Positions 19,023 to 29,516 of a stretch of 64,000 bases of DNA are shown here, in pieces (the first letter of the stretch is position 1; each line of letters starts with the position of its first letter). The notes below the pieces were generated by a model that saw nothing but the letters and a program-made list of their open reading frames with translations, did no database searches and was not told the origin of the DNA. The stretch spans positions 124,001 through 188,000 of the forward strand of contig NZ_JAKSXZ010000140.1 in assembly GCF_022829465.1 (NCBI RefSeq), written 5' to 3'. Source of the stretch: Methylobacterium sp. J-067. Its GTDB lineage: Bacteria > Pseudomonadota > Alphaproteobacteria > Rhizobiales > Beijerinckiaceae. Made by a program: the position numbers and the translations under genes.

Positions 19023-19913
19023 ATGGCGAGCTTGAAGGACCTGCGGAACCGCATCACCTCGGTGAAGGCGACGCAGAAGATCACCAAGGCCATGCAGATG
19101 GTCGCCGCGGCCAAGCTGCGCCGCGCCCAGATGGCCGCCGAGGCCGGCCGCCCCTTCGCCGAGAAGATGTCGGGCGTGCTGGGCAACCTCGCCGGCAACA
19201 TGATCGGCGGCAACAACGCCCCGAAGCTCCTCTCGGGCACCGGCGCGGAGCAGGTGCACCTGCTCGTCGTCTGCACGGGCGATCGCGGCCTCTGCGGCGC
19301 GTTCAACTCCTCGATCGTCCGCCTCGCCATCCGCGAGCATGCCCTGAAGCTTCAGGCCGAGGGCAAGACGGTCAAGTTCATGACCGTCGGCAAGAAGGGC
19401 CTCGACCTCCTGCGCCGCCAGTTCCGCGATCAGATCGTGGAAAGCATGGATATCCGCGGCAACAAGCCCGTGGATTACGCCTTCGCCTCCGAGATCGCGC
19501 AGAAGATCGTCGCGCGCTTCGATGCGGGCGAGTTCGACGTGGCGACGCTGTTCTTCGCCGAGTTCCGCTCGGTGATCTCTCAGATCCCCACGGCGCAGCG
19601 CCTCATCCCGGCCGAGCTTCCGGCCACGACCGAGACGACGGCCAAGCCCGGCGGCAACGCCGCGCTGGAGTTCGAGCCCTCCGAGGAGGTGATCCTTGAG
19701 ACCCTGCTGCCGCAGAACCTCGCGGTGCAGGTGTACCGGGCGCTCCTGGAGAATGCCGCCTCCGAGCAGGGCGCACGCATGAGCGCGATGGATTCCGCCA
19801 CCCGCAACGCGGGGGAGATGATCAAGAAGCAGACGCTGGTCTACAACCGGACCCGTCAGGCGATGATCACCAAGGAGCTCATTGAAATCATCTCCGGCGC
19901 CGAGGCCCTCTAA
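19023..19913 (+). CDS. atpG: F1 ATP synthase subunit gamma
   Basis: Central rotor shaft subunit, 296 residues. The N-terminal helix reads LKDLRNRITSVKATQKITKAMQMVAA and the C-terminal helix contains the family signature around RMSAMDSATRNAGEMI, followed by YNRTRQAMITKELIEIISGAEAL at the end. The ATG at 19023 gives the canonical MASLKDLRNRI start. It lies between atpA and atpD as in other F1 operons, 42 bases before atpD. Confidence 0.98.
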   Translation: MASLKDLRNRITSVKATQKITKAMQMVAAAKLRRAQMAAEAGRPFAEKMSGVLGNLAGNMIGGNNAPKLLSGTGAEQVHLLVVCTGDRGLCGAFNSSIVRLAIREHALKLQAEGKTVKFMTVGKKGLDLLRRQFRDQIVESMDIRGNKPVDYAFASEIAQKIVARFDAGEFDVATLFFAEFRSVISQIPTAQRLIPAELPATTETTAKPGGNAALEFEPSEEVILETLLPQNLAVQVYRALLENAASEQGARMSAMDSATRNAGEMIKKQTLVYNRTRQAMITKELIEIISGAEAL

Positions 19914-19955
19914 GGGTATCGGCTCCGTCCGCACGAATTGAAGGGTAGGCAGACA

Positions 19956-21413
<1,458 letters not shown>

Positions 21414-21426
21414 GCCGGCCTGTCGT

Positions 21427-21449
21427 CCCCTCCCCGCACCGGGGAGGGG
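21427..21449. repeat. 10-bp perfect inverted repeat (hairpin) in atpD-atpC gap
   Basis: CCCCTCCCCG at 21427-21436, loop CAC, and the exact complement CGGGGAGGGG at 21440-21449. It begins 13 bases after the atpD stop and has no T-run. A partial transcription attenuator or mRNA stability element lowering atpC relative to atpD is plausible but unproven. Confidence 0.75.
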
Positions 21450-21499
21450 CCATGCTTCCCTCATGCGGGAAGAGAGCTTGAGGCGGGAATTCTGAGACG

Positions 21500-21901
21500 A
21501 TGGCCACCTTCCACTTCGATTTCGTCGGCCCCGAGCGGACGCTGTATTCCGGCGAGGTGAACGCCGTTCAGTTGCCCGGCATCGAGGGCGAGATGACTGT
21601 GATGGCGGGTCACGCCCCGGTCCTGACCTCCCTTCGGGTCGGCGTCATCGTCATCACCGAGAGCCAGGGCTCCGGCAAGCGCATCTACGTCCGTGGCGGC
21701 TTCGCCGATATCGGGCCGAAGGGCGTGACGGTTCTGGCCGAGCGCGCCGCTCCCATCGAGGAGCTGAACCCCGCGTCCCTCGATCGCGACATCGAGGCGA
21801 TCCAGATGCAGTACGACGCCACCGAGGATCTGCAGAAGCGCGAGGATCTGAATGCTCAGATCGTGCAGCTGCGCGAGACCAAGGCGCTGCTGAAGCTCTG
21901 A
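21500..21901 (+). CDS. atpC: F1 ATP synthase subunit epsilon
   Basis: Epsilon subunit: central-stalk foot and inhibitor of ATP hydrolysis. Its 133 residues begin FHFDFVGPERTLYSGEVNAVQLPGIEGEM as a pattern, with the conserved GHAPVLTSLR turn and GGFADIGPKGVTVLAE strand. A short C-terminal helical hairpin follows. It is the last gene of the operon, directly followed by a strong intrinsic terminator. Confidence 0.97.
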   Translation: MATFHFDFVGPERTLYSGEVNAVQLPGIEGEMTVMAGHAPVLTSLRVGVIVITESQGSGKRIYVRGGFADIGPKGVTVLAERAAPIEELNPASLDRDIEAIQMQYDATEDLQKREDLNAQIVQLRETKALLKL

Positions 21902-21929
21902 GCTTCGCCGCATCGTCGGATTTTTGAAG

Positions 21930-21961
21930 CGTCCCCGTCCAACCGGCGGGGACGTTTTTTT
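21930..21961 (+). terminator. Rho-independent terminator of atpHAGDC
   Basis: CGTCCCCG (21930-21937), a 9-base loop and CGGGGACG (21947-21954), followed by a run of seven T from 21955. It lies 28 bases past the atpC stop. The end of the T-run overlaps the TAA stop of the convergent CCA-adding enzyme gene (21960-21962), so the terminator closes the operon exactly at its neighbour's stop codon. Confidence 0.92.
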
Positions 21962-23198
21962 ATGGGCGCGCGGCCTCCAGCGCCCGCGCCAGCAGGGCTT
22001 GGCGCGAGGCATCATCCTCCGGGCATCCGAGCGCCAGCCATTCGGCCTTCGCCGCCGCGAGGCCTTTCCCGATGGCCCGGCCGGGGGGAAGGCCCTCTTT
22101 GACCAGATCACCGCCGGTCAGGGGGAAGACCGGATCGGCCGCCCCGTCGGCCAAGCGCGCGGCTTCCGCCAAGGCGGCCTCGTCGGGGCGTGGGCGGGGC
22201 TCGCCCGCGAGAATCGCCAAGGTCTCCGCCATCATGCGTCCGCCATGGACGGAAGCGAGGGCACGGACGTCCTTCAGGCCCAGTGCCTCACGCCCGTGGA
22301 GCGTAGCGAGGAGCGCGGCGTAGGTGTCCAGTTGCGCCGTCTCGGCATTCGAGAGGCGCAGGCTGTCGCGCAGGCGCGGCTCGTCGTGGGCGGCGTGCAC
22401 GCACAGCGCCGCGAGCCGCATCGTGGCCCGCTGCCCTGCCGCCGCGCTGCGGGCGAGGCGCCCCAGTTCCGCGACTCCCCCGCTGATCCGCTGCAACAGG
22501 CCCGTCACGGACAGCAGCGTCACCACGGGGACGCAGCCGGGGGCGAGCAGCAGCTTCAGGAATTCGCTGCGCACCCGCTCACGGGACAGGCCCTCGATGG
22601 CATCACGGGCGGCGATGCAGGCGGCGAGCGCCTGCCGATCCGGCTCGGCTTCGGCGAAGCGGGCGTGAAAACGGAAGAAGCGCAGGATGCGCAGGGCGTC
22701 CTCGCGGATGCGCGTCGCCGCCTCGCCGATGAAGCGGACGCGGCCGGCGCGCAAGTCGTCCAGACCCCCCACCGTGTCGTGCAGCGTCCCGTCCGCGCCG
22801 AGGGACAGGGCGTTGATGGTGAAGTCGCGTCGGGCGGCGTCCTGCGCGAAGTCGCCGCCGAACCGCACCACCGCGTGGCGCCCGTCCGTCTCGACGTCCT
22901 CGCGGAGGGTCGTGACTTCGATGGGCTCCTGCGGCGTCACCACTGTGATCGTGCCGTGCTCGATGCCGGTCGGCACGGCCTTCAGCCCGGCGCGGCGCGC
23001 GTGCTCCATCACCGCCTCGGGCCGGAGCGTCGTGGCGAGGTCGATGTCGGAGACCGCCGAGCCCAGCAGCGCGTCGCGCATGCAGCCACCGACGAGGCGG
23101 GTCTCCTCGCCGGGCGCGGCGAGGGCGGCGAGGGTGGCGCACACACCGGGCCGGGCGAGGAGCGCCGCCGGACCCGCCGTGTCGAGGCTGCGGCTCAC
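21960..23198 (-). CDS. cca: CCA tRNA nucleotidyltransferase
   Basis: Class II nucleotidyltransferase family enzyme (CCA-adding enzyme or poly(A) polymerase-like) maturing or repairing tRNA 3' ends. The catalytic head shows LVGGCMRDALLG followed by SDIDLAT with the two metal-binding Asp (near residues 51-53). RRDFTINALSL and the motif ALRILRFFRFHARF also match the family. It has 412 residues. The GTG start at 23198 overlaps the DUF6111 stop as GTGA, indicating coupling. It is the last gene of a minus-strand run beginning at bioF. Confidence 0.94.
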   Translation of the reverse strand: MSRSLDTAGPAALLARPGVCATLAALAAPGEETRLVGGCMRDALLGSAVSDIDLATTLRPEAVMEHARRAGLKAVPTGIEHGTITVVTPQEPIEVTTLREDVETDGRHAVVRFGGDFAQDAARRDFTINALSLGADGTLHDTVGGLDDLRAGRVRFIGEAATRIREDALRILRFFRFHARFAEAEPDRQALAACIAARDAIEGLSRERVRSEFLKLLLAPGCVPVVTLLSVTGLLQRISGGVAELGRLARSAAAGQRATMRLAALCVHAAHDEPRLRDSLRLSNAETAQLDTYAALLATLHGREALGLKDVRALASVHGGRMMAETLAILAGEPRPRPDEAALAEAARLADGAADPVFPLTGGDLVKEGLPPGRAIGKGLAAAKAEWLALGCPEDDASRQALLARALEAARP

Positions 23199-23452
23199 CG
23201 GAACTGCCCCGGCACGAGGCGCCCGTTCTCCATATGCGGCGGCACGTAGCCGGTTTCGCTGCGGGTCGAAAACAGGCCCTCGTAGACGAGGGACGCGATC
23301 ACCACGAACAGCCCGGCCAGGACGAGCCGCGTGCCCTGCCGGGTCCAGTGGTGCAACCGGAACGGATTGTGCCCCGTCACCACAAGCAGGACGAGGAACA
23401 GGCCGAAGGGAATCAGGAAGAGGCCGAACTCTTCGATGAAGCGGCGAAGCAT
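23195..23452 (-). CDS. DUF6111 family small membrane protein
   Basis: An 85-residue protein with two hydrophobic helices (about residues 8-26 and 43-61) and the family-like block NPFRLHHW between them. The C-terminal tail reads TGYVPPHMENGRLVPG and may lie in the periplasm. Its function is unknown. It lies between CoA pyrophosphatase and the CCA enzyme, a neighbourhood I recall as common in Hyphomicrobiales, and overlaps the latter by 4 bases (GTGA). Confidence 0.82.
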   Translation of the reverse strand: MLRRFIEEFGLFLIPFGLFLVLLVVTGHNPFRLHHWTRQGTRLVLAGLFVVIASLVYEGLFSTRSETGYVPPHMENGRLVPGQFR

Positions 23453-23509
23453 GGATGTGTCGGCTTGAGGATGTTTCGCGGGGCGAAAGGCTGCGATACG
23501 AAAGCGAGA

Positions 23510-24187
23510 CTAGCGCGGCCGGTCTCCGCTGTCGCCGGAAACCGGTGGATCCTCGGGATAAAGCCGCTCGCGGAGGTTATTGAGGATGCCTGCGGTGACG
23601 CCCCAGATCAGGCGCTCGCCGAACGGCATGGCGTAGAACCAGCGCTGCCGCCCCTTCCATTCTCGCGATCGGAGGACATACCGCTCCCGGTCCATCAGGA
23701 AGGAGAGCGGCACCTCGAACACCTCGGCGACCTCGGTGGGATTCGGGCGGAACGGCGCGGAGGGCGCGGCGAGGCCGATGACCGGCGTGACGAGGAAGCC
23801 CGTACCCGAGAGATAGGGGTCGAGATAGCCGAGCACCCGCACGTCCTGCGGCGCCAGGGCGATTTCCTCCTGCGCCTCGCGCAACGCGGCCTCGGCGGGT
23901 CCTGGATCGGTCGGGTCGATCTTGCCCCCCGGCAGGGCGACTTGGCCGGAATGGTCGCGCAGGCCGCTGGCGCGCTGCGTCAGTACGAGGGCCGGGCCCT
24001 TGGGACGGTGGAGCACCGGCACCAGCACCGCCGCCCGGCGATGGGGCGGGGGTGGAATCACCGCCGCGCCGTCCGGGTCGATGCTGTGGTCGCCGCGCGG
24101 GTTCGAGGTCGGGTCGTCCGGGCCGGGCGGCTCGCGCGAGAGCCCCGCCTCAGCACGGGCCAGGAAGTCGGAGAGGGCTGCGGTCAC
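23510..24187 (-). CDS. NUDIX hydrolase, CoA pyrophosphatase type
   Basis: Probably hydrolyses CoA or related dinucleoside pyrophosphates. The NUDIX box is visible as GGKIDPTD...AALREAQEEIAL, preceded by QRASGLRDHSGQVALPGGK, which is characteristic of CoA pyrophosphatases (NuBCoA-like region before the box). It has 225 residues from the GTG at 24187, which overlaps the DUF1285 stop (GTGA). The longer open frame upstream runs into that gene and is not needed. Confidence 0.88.
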   Translation of the reverse strand: MTAALSDFLARAEAGLSREPPGPDDPTSNPRGDHSIDPDGAAVIPPPPHRRAAVLVPVLHRPKGPALVLTQRASGLRDHSGQVALPGGKIDPTDPGPAEAALREAQEEIALAPQDVRVLGYLDPYLSGTGFLVTPVIGLAAPSAPFRPNPTEVAEVFEVPLSFLMDRERYVLRSREWKGRQRWFYAMPFGERLIWGVTAGILNNLRERLYPEDPPVSGDSGDRPR

Positions 24188-24768
24188 GCTTGGTCCACCG
24201 GGGCGATCCGGTGGAACGTGCCCCCGGCCGCGATCCCGAGCCACGCTTGGCCGTCGATCTCGCGCTCCTCGGCGAGCTCCACGAGGTCGTAGGTAAGGGC
24301 GCGTGTCACGAGCGCCCAGAGGCCGCGCCGGACATGGAGGTAGGGCTTTAGCCCGCCCTCCGAATCCTGCTCGAAGCGCAGGGCATGGTCGGCATCGAGG
24401 CGCACGAGGTCATCGACGTTGGTGCGGAAGGCGATGCTGCGCTCCGGCCCTTCGCCCTCCACCGCCATCTCGACGGCGAGGAACGGCGCGTCCTCCACGA
24501 CGATGCCGACGCTTTCCACGGGGGTGACGAGGACGGTGCGTCCGTCCTCTTCGCGCCGCAGGATGGTCGAGAACAGGCGGACGAGCTTGTCCCGGCGAAT
24601 CGGGGAGCCGTTATGGTGCCACGTCCCGTCGGCGGCGATGCGGATGTCGATCTCGCCGCAATAGGGCGGGTTCCAGTGCTCCACCGGCGGCAGGCCGCGC
24701 TTGGGCAGGGTGCCGAGGGCCGCGCTCAGGCGGCTCAGGGCCGGATCGGGGGCGGCGTCTTCGCTCAT
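24184..24768 (-). CDS. DUF1285 domain-containing protein
   Basis: A 194-residue member of the DUF1285 family, of unknown biochemical function. The recognisable blocks are PPVEHWNPPYCGEIDIRIAADGTWHHNGSPIRR as a pattern near residues 27-60, VTPVESVGIVVEDAPF, and the C-terminal YLHVRRGLWALVTR. The ATG at 24768 fits the family start; an in-frame start at 24804 is less likely. It is coupled by GTGA to the CoA pyrophosphatase. Confidence 0.86.
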   Translation of the reverse strand: MSEDAAPDPALSRLSAALGTLPKRGLPPVEHWNPPYCGEIDIRIAADGTWHHNGSPIRRDKLVRLFSTILRREEDGRTVLVTPVESVGIVVEDAPFLAVEMAVEGEGPERSIAFRTNVDDLVRLDADHALRFEQDSEGGLKPYLHVRRGLWALVTRALTYDLVELAEEREIDGQAWLGIAAGGTFHRIAPVDQA

Positions 24769-24813
24769 CGCTGCAAGATAGCGCCGAGCGGGCGCCTCAA
24801 CCATGGGCGGGCC

Positions 24814-25233
24814 TCAGCCTTTCTGGCTGCGCAGGATCTTCCACACGCCGTCCCCCGTGGCGACGAGGCGTTCGCCGTCGCGGACTTCGCCGCGCATGAA
24901 GACCAGGGAGCCGGTGCGCTTCACGACGGTGGATTCGCAGGTGAGCCAATCGTCCATCCGGCCGGCTTCGAGGAACTTCATCTCAAGCTGGATGGTGACG
25001 CAGCTCGCCCCGTCCGCTGCCGCCATGGCCGTGACGCCCATGGCACGGTCGGCGAAGCTCATCAGCATGCCGCCATGCACGACGCCGATGAGGTTGGCGT
25101 GCTTCTGCGAGGCGCGGAAGGCATAGACGCCGTCGCGCACGTAGAGCGGGCCGACTGTGGCGATGAAGCCCTCATCCTCGATATGGACCCAGCCCGAGGC
25201 GGCGGGGTCGTCGCGTTCCGTGGTGTCGGTCAT
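24814..25233 (-). CDS. PaaI-like hotdog-fold thioesterase
   Basis: Acyl-CoA thioesterase-like protein of 139 residues. The hotdog signature VVHGGMLMSFADRAMG (near residues 50-66) contains the HGG turn, and Asp in the helix is the usual catalytic or structural residue. The substrate is unknown. It lies 18 bases downstream of hrpB and 45 bases upstream of the DUF1285 gene in the same minus-strand run. Confidence 0.87.
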   Translation of the reverse strand: MTDTTERDDPAASGWVHIEDEGFIATVGPLYVRDGVYAFRASQKHANLIGVVHGGMLMSFADRAMGVTAMAAADGASCVTIQLEMKFLEAGRMDDWLTCESTVVKRTGSLVFMRGEVRDGERLVATGDGVWKILRSQKG

Positions 25234-25251
25234 CGCATCCTCATGGGTTAC

Positions 25252-27705
25252 TCAGGTGCCCCGTGGCTTCGCCCGGCGGGTCGGCGCCTCGGCCAGGGGA
25301 TCCTCCGGCCAGGGATGGCGGGGGTAGCGCCCGCGCATCTCGGCGCGGACGGAGGCCCATGAGCCACGCCAGAAGCCCGGCAGGTCGCGGGTGATCTGGA
25401 TCGGGCGCTGGGCTGGCGAGAGCAGGTGCAGCACCAACGGGCGCCCCCCGGCGCTCGGATGCCTGTCGAGGCCGAACAGCTCCTGCACCCGCACCGACAG
25501 GGCGGGCTCCTTGGCGGTGTAATCGATGGCGATGCGCGAGCCCGTCGGCACCTCGACATGGGTTGGGGCGGCGGTGTCGAGGCGGGCGCGCAATTCCCAA
25601 GGCAGCAGGCCGTGGAGGGCGTTGGCGAGGTCGTCGGTGGTGATCGCCCCGAGACCCGTGCGCCCGACGATGGACGGGGCGAGCCATTCGCCCGCCGTGG
25701 CAGTGAGCGTGGCGTCCGAGAGGTCCGGCCACGCCTCGCCTTCGGCCGCGCGAAGGAAGTTCACGCGGGCGCGCCATTGCGCGAGGGCCGATGTCCAGGG
25801 CAACCGCTCAATCCCCAGCCGGGCGATGCCCTCGGCCAGGATCGCCGCCGAAGCCTCGTCGGCCGGGACGCGCAAGGTTGTCTCGCCGAGGTTCACCGCG
25901 CCGAGGCGGCGCACCGAGCGGGCGCGCAGCGAGGCGGCTTGCGAATCGAACGTGACTTGCGTGACGGCCTCGATCCGCTCCGCGAACAGGGCCTCAATGT
26001 CCTCGGCCGTGATGGCGGCGGCGGCCAGGATGCGCGCGTTGGCGGCGCTTCCCGCGAGGTCGGCCACGACGATGTATTGACCGCGTGCGAGTGGACTCGC
26101 GGCATCAAGCCGCCCGGCCCGGCCGCTCGCCATCACGAACTCGCCCTCGCGGCCCCTGGCGCGGGCGACGCGATCCGGGAAGGCCAGCGCCAGGAGCGGC
26201 CCCGCCGGGCTGGGCTCGGACGGGCCGCCCGCGCCCGCGATTCGCGCCCAGTTCTCCGCGAGCCGGCGCATGTCCGTCGCCCGGCCGCCCCGGTCGCGGG
26301 CAAACCGCTCGACGCGCTCATCGAGATCGACGGCATCGCCGCCGAGGCCGCGCTCCACCAGCACCGCCGCCAGTTTCGCCGCCGCCCGGCCGCGTCCGTC
26401 CTGCGCGGCCGTCGCCACCATCCGCGCGAGGCGGGGCGGCAGCGGCAGGGCGCGCAGGCGCCGGCCGATCTCGGTGAGGCGCCCGTCGGCATCGAGGGCG
26501 CCGAGCCCGTCGAGCATGGTGCGTGCCTCGGCGAGCGCCGGGGCCGGCGGCGCATCGAGGAAGGCGAGGTTACGCGGGTCGGGGACGCCCCAGGCGGCGC
26601 AATCGAGGAGCAGCCCCGCGAGATCGCTCGACAAGATCTCGGGCTTGGCGAAGGCCTCCAGGGCGCCGTTGCCGGCCTCGGCCCAGAGCCGCCAGCAGAT
26701 GCCGGGTTCGGTGCGGCCCGCGCGGCCCCGGCGCTGGTCCACCGCCGCCCGCGAGGCCCGCGCGGTGACGAGGCGGGTGAGGCCGAGGCCGGGCTCGTAG
26801 ACCGGCACCCGCGCGAGGCCGGAATCGACCACGATGCGCACGCCCTCGATGGTCAGCGAGGTTTCGGCGATGGAGGTGGCGAGCACCACCTTGCGCTGGC
26901 CGGGAGGCGCGGGGCTCACCGCCCGGTCTTGCTCGGCCGGCGTAAGCGCGCCGTAGAGGGGCGCCAGGATTACCTCCGGCCCGACCTTTCCGGCCAGAGC
27001 CTCGGCCGTACGGCGGATTTCCGCCTGACCCGGCAGGAAGACCAGAACCGAGCCGGGATCGGCCCACAGCGCCCGCAGCACCGCTTCCGCGATGCTGTCC
27101 TCGATCCGGCGATTCGGATCGCGGTCGAGGTAGCGGGTCTCCACCGGGAAGGCGCGGCCCTCGGAGGCCACGACCGGCGCATCGTTCAGCAGTCCCGCCA
27201 CCCGCGCCCCGTCGAGGGTCGCGGACATGACGAGGATGCGCAGATCCTCCCGCAGGCCGCCCTGGGCGTCGAGGGCCAGGGCGAGGCCGAGATCGGCATC
27301 CAGCGAGCGCTCGTGGAACTCATCGAACAGCACCGCGCCGATGCCGGTGAGTTCAGGGTCCTCCAGGATCATGCGGGTGAACACACCCTCCGTGACCACC
27401 TCGATCCGGGTGCGCGCGGAGATCTTGGAGCCGAGGCGGACGCGCAGGCCGACCGTGCCGCCGACCTCCTCGTTCAGCGTCTTCGCCATGCGGGCGGCGG
27501 CGGCCCGCGCCGCGAGGCGGCGGGGCTCCAGCAGCACGATCTTGCCCTTGCCGAGCCAGGGGGCGTCGAGCAGGTCGAGGGGAACGCGCGTGGTCTTGCC
27601 GGCGCCGGGAGGCGCCACGAGCACGGCGGCGTTGCGGGCCGCGAGGGCTTGTCGGAGATCGGGAAGCGCCGCCTCGATCGGCAGCGCGTGGTGCGGGTCG
27701 GCCAT
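25252..27705 (-). CDS. hrpB: ATP-dependent RNA helicase HrpB
   Basis: DEAH-type superfamily 2 helicase of 817 residues. Motif I is APPGAGKTTRVPL near residue 32, motif II is DEFHERS, and motif III is VMSATLDG. Motif VI is in the QRRGRAGRTEPG region, and the HrpB-specific C-terminal domain ends near PVLHLLSPAQRPIQITRDLPGFW as a pattern. Its cellular role in bacteria is poorly defined. It starts at the ATG at 27705 and follows the osmC-like gene by 42 bases. Confidence 0.95.
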   Translation of the reverse strand: MADPHHALPIEAALPDLRQALAARNAAVLVAPPGAGKTTRVPLDLLDAPWLGKGKIVLLEPRRLAARAAAARMAKTLNEEVGGTVGLRVRLGSKISARTRIEVVTEGVFTRMILEDPELTGIGAVLFDEFHERSLDADLGLALALDAQGGLREDLRILVMSATLDGARVAGLLNDAPVVASEGRAFPVETRYLDRDPNRRIEDSIAEAVLRALWADPGSVLVFLPGQAEIRRTAEALAGKVGPEVILAPLYGALTPAEQDRAVSPAPPGQRKVVLATSIAETSLTIEGVRIVVDSGLARVPVYEPGLGLTRLVTARASRAAVDQRRGRAGRTEPGICWRLWAEAGNGALEAFAKPEILSSDLAGLLLDCAAWGVPDPRNLAFLDAPPAPALAEARTMLDGLGALDADGRLTEIGRRLRALPLPPRLARMVATAAQDGRGRAAAKLAAVLVERGLGGDAVDLDERVERFARDRGGRATDMRRLAENWARIAGAGGPSEPSPAGPLLALAFPDRVARARGREGEFVMASGRAGRLDAASPLARGQYIVVADLAGSAANARILAAAAITAEDIEALFAERIEAVTQVTFDSQAASLRARSVRRLGAVNLGETTLRVPADEASAAILAEGIARLGIERLPWTSALAQWRARVNFLRAAEGEAWPDLSDATLTATAGEWLAPSIVGRTGLGAITTDDLANALHGLLPWELRARLDTAAPTHVEVPTGSRIAIDYTAKEPALSVRVQELFGLDRHPSAGGRPLVLHLLSPAQRPIQITRDLPGFWRGSWASVRAEMRGRYPRHPWPEDPLAEAPTRRAKPRGT

Positions 27706-27747
27706 CGCCGCCGCTGATGCAGCGGCGCGGCCGTCCGCGCAACCGCT

Positions 27748-28257
27748 TCAGGCGGTGGTGAGCGCCACCGACAGGGCCGGCTTGTGGTTCAGGGTCTGAA
27801 ACACGACGCAGTAGCGCTCGGTCAGCTTCAGGAGCTGCGCCAGCTTCTCCTCCGAGGCGTCGGTGTCGAGGATGAAGGACAGGCGGATGTCGCGGAAGCC
27901 GACAGGGGCCTCCTTGTCGACGCCGAGCGTGCCCCGGAAATCGAGATCGCCCTCGGCCGAGACGGTGCCCGCGCGCAGGGGGATTTCGAGGGCGGTGGCC
28001 ACGGCCTTCACCGTCACGCCCGCGCAGGCGACGAGGGCTTCGAGCAGCATGTCGCCGGAGCAGAGTTCGGCGCCGGAGCCGCCGGTCGCCGGGTGTAGAC
28101 CGGCCACGGCCAGGGCGCGGCCCGTCTCGACCTTGCAGGCGATGCTGCTGTCGTCCAGCGTGCCCTTGGCCTTCAGGGTGATGACGGCCGAATCCGGGGC
28201 GTTGCGATACTGGTCCTTGAGGGGGGCCTGGAGGCTGCGCAGGGTGGTGGCGTCCAT
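27748..28257 (-). CDS. OsmC-family protein
   Basis: OsmC/Ohr-fold protein of 169 residues, likely a thiol peroxidase or a related family member. It contains SGAELCSGDMLLEALVACAGVTVKAVA, where the two cysteines (in ELCSG and ACAGV) are the expected redox pair of the fold. The ATG at 28257 is supported by AGAGGAAA about 8 bases upstream; a longer frame to 28317 overlaps bioF and is not favoured. The specific substrate is unknown. Confidence 0.85.
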   Translation of the reverse strand: MDATTLRSLQAPLKDQYRNAPDSAVITLKAKGTLDDSSIACKVETGRALAVAGLHPATGGSGAELCSGDMLLEALVACAGVTVKAVATALEIPLRAGTVSAEGDLDFRGTLGVDKEAPVGFRDIRLSFILDTDASEEKLAQLLKLTERYCVVFQTLNHKPALSVALTTA

Positions 28258-28313
28258 GGGGTTCGTTTCCTCTCTCTCGTTGATGCCTCGCGTAGCGCCT
28301 CGCGAAGCCGGGC

Positions 28314-29435
28314 TCAACCGGCCCTGAAGCGCGCCACCGCCTCCGCGAGGGCATCGACCTGCGATTCGCTGTGCGCCGCCGAGAAGGCCACCCGTAGCCG
28401 CGCCGTGCCGGCGGGCACCGTCGGCGGGCGGATCGCCACCACGAGGAAGCCCTCCGCTTCGAGCTTCGCCGACAGGTCGAGCGCCTTCTGCGCGTCGCCG
28501 ACCAGCACCGGCACCACGGCGCTCTCGGCCTCCGGCAGGCCGAGTCGGGCGGTGAAGCGGCGGGCCAGCAGGATCGGCCGGGCGCCGCGCTCCGGCTCCT
28601 CTTCGAGGATCGAAAGGGCTTCCAGCGCCGCCGCCGCCGAGGCCGGGGGCAGGCCCGTCGTGTAGACGAAGCTGCGGGCGCGGCTGGTGAGCAGGTCGAT
28701 CACCGGCTGGGAGGCGCAGAGATAGCCGCCATAGGAGCCGAGCGACTTCGACAGCGTGCCCATTTCGAGGGGCGCGCGGGGCCCATCCTCGACCATGCCG
28801 AGGCCATGGGCGTCATCCACCACGGTCCAGGTGTCATGGTCCCGCCCGACGGCGAGGATGTCCTGCATCGGCGCCCGGTCGCCGTCCATGGAGAAGACGC
28901 GCTCGGTCAGGATCAGTGCCCGCCCGTGAGCGGCCCGCTGGGCGCTCAGGATCGCCGCGAGGTCGGCGACGTCGTTGTGGCGGAAGGTGAGCACCGTCGC
29001 GCCCGACAGCCGCGCCCCCGCCCACATGCAGGCATGGGAGAGTTCATCGAGGAGGACCAGATCGCCCTTGCCCGCGAGGGCCGGGGTGATGCCGAGATTG
29101 GCGAGGTAGCCGCTGCCGAAGACGAGGGCCGCGTCCTTGCCCTTATGCGCTGCAAGCCGGGCTTCGAGGGCGGCAAGCACCGCGTGGTTGCCCGTGACGA
29201 GGCGCGAGCCCCCCGCCCCGGCGCCATGCACCGCCACCGCCGCCTGCGCCGCCGCGATCACGCGCGGATGGTGCGACAGGCCGAGATAATCGTTGCACGA
29301 GAACGAGACGAGCGCCCGCCCTCCCCGCGCGGCGGCGGCCTCCGGGCCCCGCCCCGTGATCGTGAGCCGCCGACGCAGGGCGCCGGCTTCGAGCGCGGCG
29401 AGCTTGTCCTGCGCGAAGGCATCGAGGCTGTTCAT
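28314..29435 (-). CDS. bioF: 8-amino-7-oxononanoate synthase
   Basis: PLP-dependent alpha-oxoamine synthase joining pimeloyl-ACP/CoA and alanine in biotin synthesis. It has 373 residues. The substrate-binding region reads FSCNDYLGLSHHP, and GSGYLANLG, DDAHGLG and the PLP lysine in GTLSKSLGSYGG (Lys230) are visible. The ATG at 29435 gives the standard length. It is divergent from bioA across an 81-base region that must carry both promoters. It could also be a related KBL-type enzyme, but the biotin pairing argues for BioF. Confidence 0.92.
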   Translation of the reverse strand: MNSLDAFAQDKLAALEAGALRRRLTITGRGPEAAAARGGRALVSFSCNDYLGLSHHPRVIAAAQAAVAVHGAGAGGSRLVTGNHAVLAALEARLAAHKGKDAALVFGSGYLANLGITPALAGKGDLVLLDELSHACMWAGARLSGATVLTFRHNDVADLAAILSAQRAAHGRALILTERVFSMDGDRAPMQDILAVGRDHDTWTVVDDAHGLGMVEDGPRAPLEMGTLSKSLGSYGGYLCASQPVIDLLTSRARSFVYTTGLPPASAAAALEALSILEEEPERGARPILLARRFTARLGLPEAESAVVPVLVGDAQKALDLSAKLEAEGFLVVAIRPPTVPAGTARLRVAFSAAHSESQVDALAEAVARFRAG

Positions 29436-29516
29436 GGGGGCGAGAAGCCAGCGCGGCGGGGTGGCGTCAAGGCTCCGGCGGTTGACCCCAGCGGCGGCTC
29501 TGTCCATCCCCCGCCC

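Noticed and set aside
25426..27717. A 763-codon plus-strand frame opposite hrpB.
   Set aside because: Antisense shadow; rich in Gly, Arg, Gln and His as expected from the reverse of biased codons.
28806..29516. Upstream extension of the bioA frame.
   Set aside because: It runs antisense through bioF; BioA homologues begin at THLWRPYTQMK.
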